This document shows positions 1 to 8,402 of a DNA stretch of 64,000 bases, one piece after another (positions within the stretch are counted from its first letter, which is position 1; each line of letters begins with the position of its first letter). The notes beneath the pieces are model-generated. The model ran no database searches and was not told the DNA's origin. It saw nothing but the letters and a program-made list of their open reading frames with translations. This stretch comes from Bin87 sp963668585. GTDB taxonomy: Bacteria; Chloroflexota; Dehalococcoidia; Lucifugimonadales; UBA3495. Position numbers and translations under genes: made by a program. Where the stretch lies: assembly GCA_963668585.1 (NCBI GenBank), contig OY764869.1:2480001-2544000 (forward strand), written 5' to 3'.

Positions 1-8
1 CCTAGCAT

Positions 9-22
9 GGGACGATCGTCCC
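9..22. repeat. 14-bp perfect palindrome
   Basis: GGGACGATCGTCCC is self-complementary and lies 8 bp outside the left end of the first IS5 element. It could be a protein-binding dyad or part of an older insertion target. Nothing else ties it to a gene because the window starts here. Confidence 0.35.
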
Positions 23-30
23 GGTGTCTA

Positions 31-874
31 GGGAGTGTCGTCAAAACAATGTGAGGGTGATAGATTGGAGTGAGTTGGGAGAGTTTGGAGGGTGGGGAGT
101 ATGCGAGCAGCGCACCGGCGCCACGATATGACTGATGATGTTTGGGAGCGATTGAGGCCGCATCTGCCCGGGGGAGAGGGCAAGCAGGGCAGACCGGCCC
201 ATGACAACCGTCGGTTTATCGACGCCGTGTGCTGGATTTTGCGTACCGGAGCGCCCTGGCGGGATTTGCCGCCGGACTACGGAGACTGGAAGAACACTCA
301 CCGGCGGTTCTGCCGCTGGCGGGATCGGGGAGTGTGGTCCGGACTGCTGGAGGCGGTGATGGATGACCCTGATTTCGAATGGCTGATGATCGACGCCAGC
401 TATATCAAGGCCCATCCCCATAGCGCTGGGGCCCGGGGTGGCAACCAGGCCATGGGCCGCACCAAAGGGGGCTGAACAGCAAGCTGCACCTGGCGGTGGA
501 CTCCCACGGCATGCCGGTCAGGCTGGCCGTTACCGAGGGCACGGAGGCCGACTCCTCCCAGGCATTGCCTCTGATCCAGGGGATCGAGGCCCAGTGCCTG
601 CTGGCGGACAGAGCCTACGACACCAATGAAATCATAGCCACGGCCCGGGAATTGGGCATGGACCCAGTGATACCACCGAAGAGGAACCGGAGGGAGCAGC
701 GGGACCATGACCCGGCGCTGTACCGGTTGAGACACCTGGTGGAGAACGGTTTTCTGGAGTTCAAGCAGTGGCGCGGCGTGGCGACCCGTTATGCCAAGAG
801 AGCCGCGTCTTACCTGGCCATCTGCCAACTCCGGGCAGTGATGGTCTGGAGCAAACTCTTTTGACGACACCCCC
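31..874 (+). mobile_element. IS5-type insertion sequence, copy A
   Basis: This 844-bp element has matching terminal inverted repeats: GGGAGTGTCGTCAAAA at the left end, and the reverse complement of the right end reads GGGGGTGTCGTCAAAA. It is flanked on both sides by TA (CTA on both sides if three bases are counted), as expected for a short IS5 target duplication. It holds one transposase split into two overlapping frames. Copy B (4251-5094) has exactly the same length in the opposite orientation, so the two could act as a composite transposon carrying the replicon module between them. Confidence 0.92.
101..864 (+). CDS. IS5-family transposase, ORFA/ORFB joined by a -1 frameshift
   Basis: DDE transposase encoded as ORFA (ATG at 101, stop at 475) and ORFB (in the -1 frame, stop at 864). 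ORFA carries the N-terminal DUF4096-like domain (DDVWERLRPHLPG) and the first catalytic Asp in MIDASYIKAH. ORFB carries the second Asp in LADRAYDTNEI and the Glu in the ENGFLEFKQW block. The two frames meet at an AAAGGGGGC run (about 464-472), where a -1 slip restores the family's usual sequence. Copy B differs at several residues but keeps the same split, which favours programmed frameshifting over decay. ATG 101 is chosen because GGGGAG sits just before it; a GTG nine bases upstream is possible. Confidence 0.85.
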
Positions 875-996
875 TAATGAGTTACCTGGCGCGGGTAAAA
901 CAGGTGCCGGCGGGAACGTGCTCGGCTGCGTTCCGGCGGGTTTCATCGCTTCGACTCGACATATCGGTCTCGTTGGTGGGATCTAGTTATTGTCGT

Positions 997-1206
997 TCAC
1001 GGTGTGTTGCCCACAGCCACATGATCGATCCATGGGCTGCCGTTGCCGCCTTTGCCACCACCGTTCCCCGATGAGAACCCGTCGCAACCTCCCTCTCCCG
1101 GGAGGTCGCCGCTGCTGTTGTCCCGAGACGATGCGGGGTTGTACAGCATACCCGCGATGATGATCACTATCACCAGGACCGCGACGATGATGAGTGCGTA
1201 CACCAT
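997..1206 (-). CDS. 69-residue single-pass membrane peptide with Gly/Ser-rich tail
   Basis: ATG at 1206 is preceded by GGAG at 8-nt spacing, and the frame runs 69 codons to 997. Residues 1-20 form one uninterrupted hydrophobic helix (MVYALIIVAVLVIVIIIAGM). This is followed by a polar tail rich in Gly, Ser, Asn and Asp (GGCDGFSSGNGGGKGGNG). There is no charged N-region before the helix, so it looks like a membrane anchor or holin/toxin-sized peptide rather than a secreted protein. It lies downstream of the primase-helicase gene on the same strand, beyond the iteron region, inside the IS5-bounded module. I do not recognise a family, and no function can be assigned. Confidence 0.5.
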   Translation of the reverse strand: MVYALIIVAVLVIVIIIAGMLYNPASSRDNSSGDLPGEGGCDGFSSGNGGGKGGNGSPWIDHVAVGNTP

Positions 1207-1568
1207 GGTTGTCGCTCCATCTCGTTGCTGGACGGATGACACCCGTAGCGGGCTCACACCGGATTGATGGATCCCATACACTCCGCGTTTACTGACCTCC
1301 ACACTGGATGGTTCGTTACCCAGGACCTCGCGCCAACCGGAGACCTTTGCTTGTCCAAAATGAGGCCGACGGAGCTGAGAAATCGCCCTAGAGGGCATGT
1401 ACACACGCTGTGGCGGCAGTTTCGGGCGTTTCAGGTTCTGGGGTCGTTCCGCGGGCCAAAGCCCTTCACAGCGCGCGTTTCGATCAACAGGCGCAGCGGT
1501 ACGAACCGCAAGATGGACAGCCACAAGCGGCGAGAAACGGCTGATTCTCACCCTTTATAACCCAGCGG
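1207..1568. other. non-coding stretch upstream of the small membrane gene
   Basis: Apart from the ribosome binding site of the small gene near 1215, I see no convincing gene or RNA here. The long reading frames crossing it have no family resemblance. Confidence 0.4.
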
Positions 1569-1845
1569 GTAGAGGGTACTTGGCTCAAAACTACGTGCGG
1601 TCCAGGGTGTTTCTGAAAAAATATGTGCCATTTGGGGATTTTATTTGGTCAGCGACCACGCACTGGACTAGTTTTAGCCAAATACCCTCTACACCCCTCT
1701 ACTTTTTGCAATTGGGGGCAAGGATTTGGGTATTCCCTACTCAAAATGGGTGCAAAAAAACAGTAGAGGGACCCGCAGTGAGGCCCTCTACTGGCCCGGT
1801 TTGACCATCTACACCCTCTACGAGGGGGAGAGGGTGTAGATGGTC
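1569..1845. repeat. iteron cluster, probable replication origin of the module
   Basis: The octamer GTAGAGGG or its complement CCCTCTAC occurs six times exactly: 1569-1576, 1685-1692, 1695-1702, 1763-1770, 1784-1791 and 1814-1821. The pair at 1685 and 1695 is spaced 10 bp, one helical turn. The cluster surrounds an A/T-rich stretch (about 1605-1680) and ends in a palindrome with 17-bp arms. It lies immediately 3' of a VirE-type primase/helicase gene. Repeats beside a Rep/primase gene plus an A/T-rich segment are the layout of iteron origins in plasmids and phage satellites. The repeats are seen; origin function is inferred. Confidence 0.6.
1803..1845. repeat. inverted repeat with 17-bp perfect arms
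   Basis: Arms 1803-1819 and 1829-1845 are perfectly complementary with a 9-nt loop. It lies 11 bp beyond the stop codon of the primase/helicase gene, so it could stop transcription, but there is no T-run on the gene's strand after the stem. Because the left arm contains one of the iteron octamers, an origin or Rep-binding dyad is the better reading. Confidence 0.7.
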
Positions 1846-1856
1846 CGGTTGAGAGT

Positions 1857-4249
1857 TTATTCTGGAGGGACCCAAACGCGCCGACCCTTGAAATCGCCCT
1901 GGGTCGCGCTTTTGCGCTTCCAGCCGGCGCGAATCAGGCCGGACGCGATTTCGCGTTGCAGTTTCTGTTGGCGATCTAGCAGGCCCGATACCTCGTCGGC
2001 CGCACTGGCCTTCGGGAAGGCGGTGCCCTGTTCGTAGAGGTAATTAGCCAGCGGCATGGGATCAGGGTTGTTTTCGCGCCGCACGTATTCCGTCAGCGAG
2101 GCGGCAATGTCGCCGCCCATTGTGTTGGCTCTGTGTGCGTCGACCGCAACGCGATGCTCGGATGATAGCGTGGCGGGTGGACGCCAACTGTCTGACGGGC
2201 CCTCGTAGTGGCGATATTCATGAAGTGCCTGTGCCCACAGCTGCTCTCGGTGCTCTGTCAGCCATTGCCGGGCGTCCATCAGATCCTGCTGGGTAATTTT
2301 TTCGCGCGTAGGGACGGGCCAGAATCTCCTTTGCTTGCCTTCGATGTCGAACAGCCCCGCACCCTCGTCGTTGGCCGTGCCCACGAGTATGAAAGATCGG
2401 GGTTGCTTAGTCGTGGTGCGGCCGTAGGCTTCGCGGGCAATGTCAAACGGGTCGTCAATGAGATTTTTGGCCCGGTTTCTGGATCGGGGATCCAGCCCCT
2501 CCAGTTCCGAGCATTCCACGATGACGTATCCGCGAGTGTCCTCGATTATCTCCTTCTGATTTCTGTCAAGACGTAAACTTTTCCTGTACCAAATGTCCTG
2601 CCATGCCCCGGGGAGCAGCTCCCGCATGCCAGACGTTTTGCCGGTGCCCTCTTCGCCGATCAGGACCACGCATATGTCGTGAATGCATCCAGGTTCGTAG
2701 GCGCGTTGCACGGCGCCGCCGAGGATGATACGGGTGGCGGCCACGAGCCAGCCGAGCGATCGGGCGTGTGGGTCGGCTTTGAGTCCCACTACGGCGGCAT
2801 CGGCATACCTGTCGTCCTGGTCCCACTCGGGCAAGCCTTCAAGCCAGCTGATGAAAGGATCAGTGTAGCGTCCGGTCAAGGATCCCAACGATTGCACCAT
2901 GCGGATAAATTTTGACGCGTTTGGCCGGGCGCCACACCTTACCACTCTGGATATGTCGTCGCACAGGGCCTCGGCCGTCATGTCGTCCACCGAGACCCAG
3001 CCGTCGGGCTGCTGCGCGGAACGGAAATAGGCCCTGCGCTGCAGCCATTCGTCCGGTGCGTGGATCTCCAGGAGCCCGGACCGGGTGTTGCGCCGTGCCT
3101 TCATACCTGGGGAGACGCGGTCCAAAACCAAGATTAAGGCTTCGCCGGAGTTCGGCATGGGCAGGCGCTTGGTGGTGGGCGCACTGTTTTCGGCCTGGTC
3201 GTGCTGTTGGTTTGTCGCATCGTGGCCGCAGGGCGCGGACCAACCCGCGTCCATGACGCGCCCCTTGGTACCCAGTTTTTTGGCCATACCGTTCACGACC
3301 CTGGACGGATTGTCGGAAGGCAAAAAATCATGCCATTTCCTTCTAATCTCGCCCAGGACGTATCGGTGGCCTCCTTCGCTGGAGATAGACTCTATCGTGT
3401 CGATGTCCATGCCCGCTGATTTCAAAGCCCCCATGAGACCGAACCAAGCATTGTAGTCTAGCCCCGACGCCACCAGATCGCGGGCCACACGTTCCATTTG
3501 CAACATCCAGGGTTCCCGGGTATGACCGCTTTCCGTGCGTTTTTTCGGCCTGTGTGGGTGTCTCCCGGCGGGTCCGACCATTTGAACGGCTCCGGGTTGT
3601 CGGCAAGCCACGCGTCCGGGTCGCAGGAAACGAACGACGCGCGCATCAAATTTTTTGCGGTGGGGTCGGACGACATTGACGCAATCTGCAGCCGACAGTG
3701 CAAGTCTTCCATCAGCGCGGCGTAAGCTGCGTAGCTGTCTGCCTGGCATGCCGGAGCGGGGTCTAGGCAGGCGAATAGGTGCAGCCCGTCGCCACCCGGC
3801 GACAACCAACAGGCCGCGGCCCACGGCACTGCGCCGTCCTTGAGGTCTGACATGATTTGATCGCGTCTTTCGCGGTCGAGGTCGTCAATGTCCATCAGCT
3901 TCAGGCCGGATGGCAGTTTGATGCCGTTGACGGTGCAGGTTTCGCCCCTGTGCTTGCCTCCGTCGGCGTGGCGGTGCTCGGGGTCCCAGGTGCCGGACAC
4001 GACCGCGTAGGGCAGCGTCCTCTCTTTGAGTTCGCTGTACTTTCGGGCCCGTTCAGATTTGCGCTCGCCACCCGGAGTCCGCTCGAGCTTGTAGGGGGCC
4101 AGGTCGCGTATGGCGCTGACCTTGTCGTACCATCGTCGGCTGGCGACGGCGTTGTGCAGTTCCTCCAGTGTCCACTCCTCACCAATGTGGGGAGTGGAGC
4201 TGACGGACGAGGTGAACAGTGTAAATGGCCGTTTTGCTATAATGTCCAT
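1857..4249 (-). CDS. VirE-type primase/helicase (two frames joined at a -1 slippery site)
   Basis: A replication protein of mobile elements. The 5' frame (ATG 4249 to stop 3458) encodes a BT4734/VirE-N-like domain with DIDDLDRE and WLSPGGDGLHLF. The 3' frame (to 1857) encodes a primase-C-terminal-like stretch and a VirE (PF05272-type) P-loop ATPase: GEEGTGKTS, then VIVECSELEGL and a C-terminal RRFWPVP block. The frames join at A AAA AAC (3545-3539), which is in phase with the 5' frame; a -1 shift gives about 797 residues. Without shifting, the 5' frame stops about 27 codons later. Copy B of the IS5 element inserted so that its end abuts the start codon (T4250-ATG), removing the native upstream region. 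The initiation signal and promoter must therefore now come from IS sequence. Alternative: a pseudogene with a one-base slip in the A6 run. Confidence 0.75.
3539..3545 (-). promoter_or_regulatory. A AAA AAC slippery heptamer (-1 frameshift site)
   Basis: On the minus strand the zero frame reads CGA AAA AAC GCA, so the heptamer has the exact X XXY YYZ phase. The -1 frame continues as CGC ACG GAA into the VirE helicase part. This is among the strongest known bacterial -1 slippery sequences (as in dnaX-type sites). A downstream pairing element was not established by eye. Confidence 0.55.
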
Positions 4250-4250
4250 A

Positions 4251-5094
4251 GGGGGTGTCGTCAAAAGAGTTTGCTCCAGACCATCACTGCCCGGAGTTGG
4301 CAGATGGCCAGGTAAGACGCGGCTCTCTTGGCATAACGGGTCGCCACGCCGCGCCACTGCTTGAACTCCAGAAAACCGTTCTCCACCAGGTGTCTCAACC
4401 GGTACAGCGCCGGGTCATAGTCCCGCTGCTCCCTCCGGTTCCTCTTCGGTGGTATCACTGGGTCCATGCCCAATTCCCGGGCCATGGCTATGATTTCATT
4501 GGTGTCGTAGGCTTTGTCCGCCAGCAGGCACTGGGCCTCGATCCCCTGGATCAGAGGCAATGCCTGGGAGGAGTCGGCCTCCGTGCCCTCGGTAACGGCC
4601 AGCCTGACCGGCATCCCGTGGGAGTCCACCGCCAGGTGCAGCTTGCTGTTCAGCCCCCTTTGGTGCGGCCCATGGCCTGGTTGCCGCCCCGGGCCCCAGC
4701 GCTATGGGGATGGGCCTTGATATAGCTGGCGTCGATCATCAGCCATTCGAAATCAGGATCATCCATCACCGCCTCCAGCAGTCTGGACCACACTCCACGG
4801 TCCCGCCAGCGGCAGAACCGCCGGTGAGTGTTCTTCCAGTCTCCGTAGTCCGGCGGCAAATCCCGCCAGGGCGCTCCGGTACGCAAAATCCAGCACACGG
4901 CGTCGATAAACCGACGGTTGTCATGGGCCGGTCTGCCCTGCTTGCCCTCTCCCCCGGGCAGATGCGGCCTCAATCGCTCCCAAACATCATCAGTCATATC
5001 GTGGCGCCGGTGCGCTGCTCGCATACTCCCCACCCTCCAAACTCTCCCAACTCACTCCAATCTATCACCCTCACATGGTTTTGACGACACCCCC
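4251..5094 (-). mobile_element. IS5-type insertion sequence, copy B
   Basis: 844 bp, same terminal repeats as copy A in inverted orientation, flanked by TA on both sides (4249-4250 and 5095-5096). It lies directly against the ATG of the primase/helicase gene and is read in the same direction as that gene, so read-through from the element could drive it. Confidence 0.92.
4261..5024 (-). CDS. IS5-family transposase, ORFA/ORFB, copy B
   Basis: Same split DDE transposase as copy A: ORFA from ATG 5024 (a GTG lies at 5033) to stop at 4650, and ORFB in the -1 frame to 4261. It differs from copy A at a few residues (for example R for G in the LLEAV segment, K for R in LADKAYDT, Y for H in RDYDPAL). 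The copies have therefore diverged slightly while keeping the same frame break at the G5 run. Catalytic D, D and E blocks are all present. Confidence 0.85.
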
Positions 5095-5110
5095 TAGGTA
5101 CACCCAAACG

Positions 5111-5151
5111 TCGGAAACGCCCCGAGCATCGCGTGCTCGGGGCGTTTCCGA
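5111..5151. terminator. strong hairpin, 18-bp stem, beside IS5 copy B
   Basis: Arms 5111-5128 and 5134-5151 pair perfectly around a 5-nt loop (TCGCG). There is no clear T-run on either side, so factor-independent termination is not certain. It is the first of four GC-rich hairpins between the IS and tRNA-Leu. Confidence 0.5.
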
Positions 5152-5244
5152 AGGTGCCACACGCAACGATCTGTCCGTTCGTGTGTGGGCTGTGCCGTCC
5201 AGGCTGGCCTGGCGTTCGAGTGTGGGGATTACAATCCCATGGGC

Positions 5245-5273
5245 AAAAAAATTCGCCCCGGCTTTGCCGAGGC
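5245..5273 (-). terminator. Rho-independent terminator, minus strand
   Basis: On the minus strand an 8-bp stem (GCCTCGGC/GCCGGGGC, one G-T pair) with an AAA loop is followed by GAA and seven T. It would stop transcripts coming leftward from tRNA-Leu toward the mobile module. Confidence 0.65.
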
Positions 5274-5363
5274 GTCAGTTTGCGGTATGATATACCTGCA
5301 GTGTCCGGTGCTTCGGTGCTGCCAATGACCGGGGGTGTGGTGACCCGCCGGTCCCCATAAGCT

Positions 5364-5454
5364 ATCGCCCCTGGCAAACTCTGTCAAGCCGGGGGCGATT
5401 TGAATTGGGCCTAGCCCGGAATAAAACCGCGCCCGTCTTTGCCCGGGCGCGGTT
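5364..5454 (-). terminator. two further GC-rich hairpins downstream of tRNA-Leu
   Basis: Stem 5364-5371/5392-5399 (ATCGCCCC arms) and stem 5425-5435/5444-5454 (11 bp, AACCGCGCCCG arms). The second is followed on the minus strand by TTATT, so it is a plausible terminator for tRNA-Leu. Between here and the tRNA the octamer GTCCGGCA recurs at 5488, 5506 and 5517. Confidence 0.5.
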
Positions 5455-5599
5455 CCTGTTTAGTGCCGTGGAGTGAGGTCTCGTACTGTCCGGCACTGGG
5501 CATTTGTCCGGCAGGAGTCCGGCAAAACCGGCCTAAATTAGTTCAAATACCCCTTATTGATACCGTTCCTGAGTTTGTGACCTACCCTTATTGAGAAAC

Positions 5600-5686
5600 T
5601 GGTGCCGAAGGTCAGACTCGAACTGACACGGGATATTATCCCACCGGTTTTTGAGACCGGCGCGTCTACCATTCCGCCACTTCGGC
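5600..5686 (-). tRNA. tRNA-Leu (anticodon CAA)
   Basis: 87-nt class II tRNA read on the minus strand. Acceptor arms are GCCGAAG and CTTCGGC, followed by discriminator A and an encoded CCA. The anticodon loop CTCAAAA sits on the CCGGT/ACCGG stem and gives anticodon CAA. It has a long variable arm (GGGATAATATCCC) and a T arm with GTTCGAG. Its 3' end faces the mobile module on the left, the usual arrangement for integration at a tRNA, but no att repeat was found inside the window. Confidence 0.95.
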
Positions 5687-6310
5687 CAGCCAATTTAGTA
5701 TAGCATGGCGGCCAGGTTCGACCGAGTCATGGAGGCCTTTCCCATCTATCGCGGTTCGAATGGATGAGGGATCCGAGAATGCCTCGCCAGCTCGTCCCCG
5801 TTCTAGCCGACCCAGTTGTACGAACCGCAGCCCTTGAATGAAGCCAGAGCCTTTCGGTGATTCTGGCGGTGGACAAGGCAACCGCCCCGACTGGATACCG
5901 GTGCAGGTTACGGTGGACAGCCTACCTGCGCTAGGGCCAATGCTCAGCCCACCCTCAGAGACTGCGCCAGGGGATCGGCGACGACCAACACTTGGGCGCT
6001 CCGCCGATTGGACGAGTGGCGCCCACCGGCCAACCTGCAGTCGTGGCGAACAGGCAGGGGCTATCAGGTGGGAGGCTGGTTTACGGCCCGGCGCTGGGAG
6101 GTGGAGCCCATTGCCAACTGGTTGCACCGTTTACGGGGCATCTCTGGATGCTGAGACAATTCCCCCGACAACCACAGCGCCTGCTTGACTTCGCCCGCGT
6201 GTTGTTGTTCAGGGACTATAGGCCGGTAGGTCAGGAGATTTTCAGGGTCATTATGCCACTTTGGGACCCACATGGGCGACCATCGCCGCACTTCAGAACG
6301 AGGTGCAGCG
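5687..6310. other. intergenic stretch, nothing recognised
   Basis: Between tRNA-Leu and the IS21 remnant I find no frame with family resemblance. The tRNA-Leu promoter should lie at the left edge of this stretch but no clear boxes stand out. Confidence 0.4.
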
Positions 6311-6400
6311 ATGGCGTACCGGGAGGTTCCCAGGATGGAAATACAGGAGATCATTCGCCGCTGGAGGGCGGGAGGCAGCCTGCGGCAGATTGCGGCGGAG
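6311..6400 (+). pseudogene. IS21-type IstA N-terminal remnant
   Basis: A 30-codon frame starting ATG GCG TAC encodes MAYREVPRM, then QEIIRRWRAGGSLRQIAAE, which is the helix-turn-helix start of IS21-family IstA transposases. It ends at TAG exactly where the IS256 element begins (about 6402), so the IstA gene appears cut by that insertion. The rest of IstA is not visible on the far side. Confidence 0.6.
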
Positions 6401-6401
6401 T

Positions 6402-7762
6402 AGGGTCCCAGGAAGTGGTGTAACGGGAACCGGGTGGCAAGAAGAGAGCCACCGCGTCATCCTTATCGGAACTACAACCAACCCGATGAGGGAGGAACGC
6501 GACGGCCAAGAACAGCATGGACCTTTTTGAACTGCTGCGCAAGCGGGCCATGGGGGGCGACGTGGACTTTCTGCGGGAAGCCCTGCAGGTGCTGGTGGAG
6601 AGCATCATGGACGCTGAGGTGTCAGCGCAGATCGGCGCCCATCACGGTGAGCGCAACCCAGAGCGGGTTACCCACCGCAACGGCTATCGCAGCCGAGATT
6701 GGGACACTCGGGTGGGGACGATGGAATTGCGCATCCCCAAGGTCAGGTAGGGCAGTTGTTTTCCCAGCCTGCTGGAACCCAGGCGACGCGGCGAGAAGGC
6801 GCTGTTGAGCGTTGTTCAGCAGGCCTACGTGGAAGGGGTGTCCACCAGAAGGGTGGACGATCTGGTCAAGTCCCTGGGCTGCGATGGCATCTCCAAGAGC
6901 CAGGTCTCTCGCATCTGCCGGGACCTGGACCAGGCGGTGGATAACTTCCTGGGACGGCCTCTGGACGGCAGTCCCTATCCCTACGTGTGGCTTGACGCGT
7001 TGACCCAGAAGGTCAGAGAGGGTGGCCGCATCGTGAACGTCAGCGTGGTGGTGGCCACCGGCGTGAATGCCCAGGGTCAAAGGGAAGTGCTGGGCATGGA
7101 TGTGGGCGCCAGCGAGGACGGCGCCTTCTGGCTGGCTTTCCTGCGTTCGCTCAATGCCAGGGGTCTCAGCGGAGTGGAAATGGTCATCTCTGATGCTCAC
7201 CAGAGTTTGAAGAACGCCATCGCCACCGTGTTTGCCGGGTCCGGTTGGCAACGCTGCCGCACCCACTGCATGACCAACCTGCTGACCCGAGTGCCCAAAC
7301 GGTCTCAGCCCGGCGTCGCCACTATGGTGCGCACCATCTACCAGCAACTATCACCGGAGGAGGTCCACGCCCAAGCCGACCGGGTGATAGCCCAACTCAG
7401 AGAACACTTCCCCCAGGCGGCCCAGATGCTGGCAGATGCCTTGACCGACATCCTGGCCTTCACTGGCTTCCCAGTGTCCCACTGGCAGAAGCTCTGGTCC
7501 AACAACCCGCTGGAGCGATTGAACAAGGAGATCCGTCGCCGCACCGACGTGGTGGGCATCTTCCCCAACCGGGCCGCGACCCGGCGTCTGGTGGGCGCAG
7601 TGCTGGCCGAGCAGCATGACGAGTGGGCCGAAGGCCGCCGCTACCTCACCATCGCCGAGGATCCCCACACCGAGGCCATACCGGCCAGCAACATCCTGGA
7701 GGCCGCAGCCTGAACCACATCAACCAGGATGACGCTTATCCCACCACTTGACCGGACGTAAC
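6402..7762 (+). mobile_element. IS256-family element with an inactivated transposase
   Basis: The right end (about 7726-7762) resembles the right end of the second IS256 copy near 12139 (both contain CCACTTGAC and GGACGTAACC). The left end contains AAGTGGTGTAA and GCGTCATCC, which are inverted relative to it. The exact ends and the target duplication are uncertain. It sits inside the IS21 remnant. Confidence 0.7.
6517..7713 (+). pseudogene. IS256-family transposase with premature amber codon
   Basis: The frame from ATG 6517 encodes MDLFELLRKRA through the HRNGYRSRDWDTRVG block, then reaches TAG at 6748-6750 after PKVR. The same frame continues without shift to 7713 with the rest of the transposase (WLDALTQKV, VISDAHQSLK, NPLERLNKEIRRRTDVVGIFP), so all DDE residues remain. 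Relatives have Gln or Glu at the stop position, so a single C-to-T change explains it. Without suppression only a 77-residue N-terminal piece is made; a TTG at 6805 could start the C-terminal part. Confidence 0.85.
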
Positions 7763-7765
7763 CAG

Positions 7766-8321
7766 AACTCTGCCACTTTCGCCCCTGCGTCCCGCTTCCA
7801 ACTGACTTCGCTGCCGACGGAGCCGTTGCCGGCTCCATGCACGTCTGATCCCATCGGCGGATTCGGGCGGAGGCGCCTCCGCCCATCGCGGTCATGATCC
7901 GCCGATCGCCACCGTCGGGCTTAACGGGGGCAACGCGGCGCGCGTTCCCGGCGGACAAACATCTCCATTTCGAGTTGGCCTTCTGGTCGAATTCCTCGTC
8001 AGTGAGGGCGGCAGGACCCTCCATTCGCCCCTGCACCGCCTTCCTGCTGAAGGCCGAGGAATCGGGATGCCCTGGCCAATTGCACTGAATGGCCTGAAAA
8101 GCCCAAAAACTCAGGCAGTACGTTATCGGGGCCTTTCGATTATTCACGCCCAGAAACGTAGTCCGCTCATGGTGAGCCTGTCGAACCACGAGCGGACGGT
8201 GGATGAGGAGACACTTTGCAAGCAGACTGATGCCTCTTCCGAGATAAAATATGCCTTGAATGCGTTATATAACTAGTTACTCAACTACAGTATGTGTGAT
8301 ATAATTCCTGCCGATCCATAT
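7766..8321. other. intergenic stretch with one dispersed repeat
   Basis: No convincing gene. Positions 8129-8146 read GGGGCCTTTCGATTATT, close to the terminal repeat of the ISAs1 element at 26598. Positions 8165-8200 hold a copy of the dispersed CTCATnnTGAGCCTGTCGA repeat also found near 28085, 46765 and 56185. Confidence 0.5.
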
Positions 8322-8381
8322 AGGATTTCGTTATCAAGGATTCCGTTATTTAGGTTTTCGTCATACAGGATCTCCTTATAC
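8322..8381. repeat. four 15-bp tandem repeats
   Basis: Copies begin at 8322, 8337, 8352 and 8367, exactly 15 bp apart, with consensus AGGATTTCGTTATAC. They lie 22 bp upstream of the preferred start of the surface-protein gene. Because 15 bp is five codons, an extended frame would read them as R-I-S-L-S-like pentapeptides. They may be operator sites or a copy-number-variable tract. Confidence 0.75.
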
Positions 8382-8402
8382 ACGTTTAACCGGGGGTGCA
8401 TA

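Noticed and set aside
1803..1845. Palindrome as a standard terminator of the primase-helicase gene
   Set aside because: No T-run follows on the gene's strand, and it contains an iteron copy, so an origin dyad fits better.
7641..8189. 182-codon minus-strand frame ending in the IS256 element
   Set aside because: Starts inside a dispersed repeat and runs antisense to the transposase end; composition is not gene-like.
8322..8381. Tandem 15-bp repeats as a CRISPR array
   Set aside because: Units are contiguous with no spacers and only 15 bp long.
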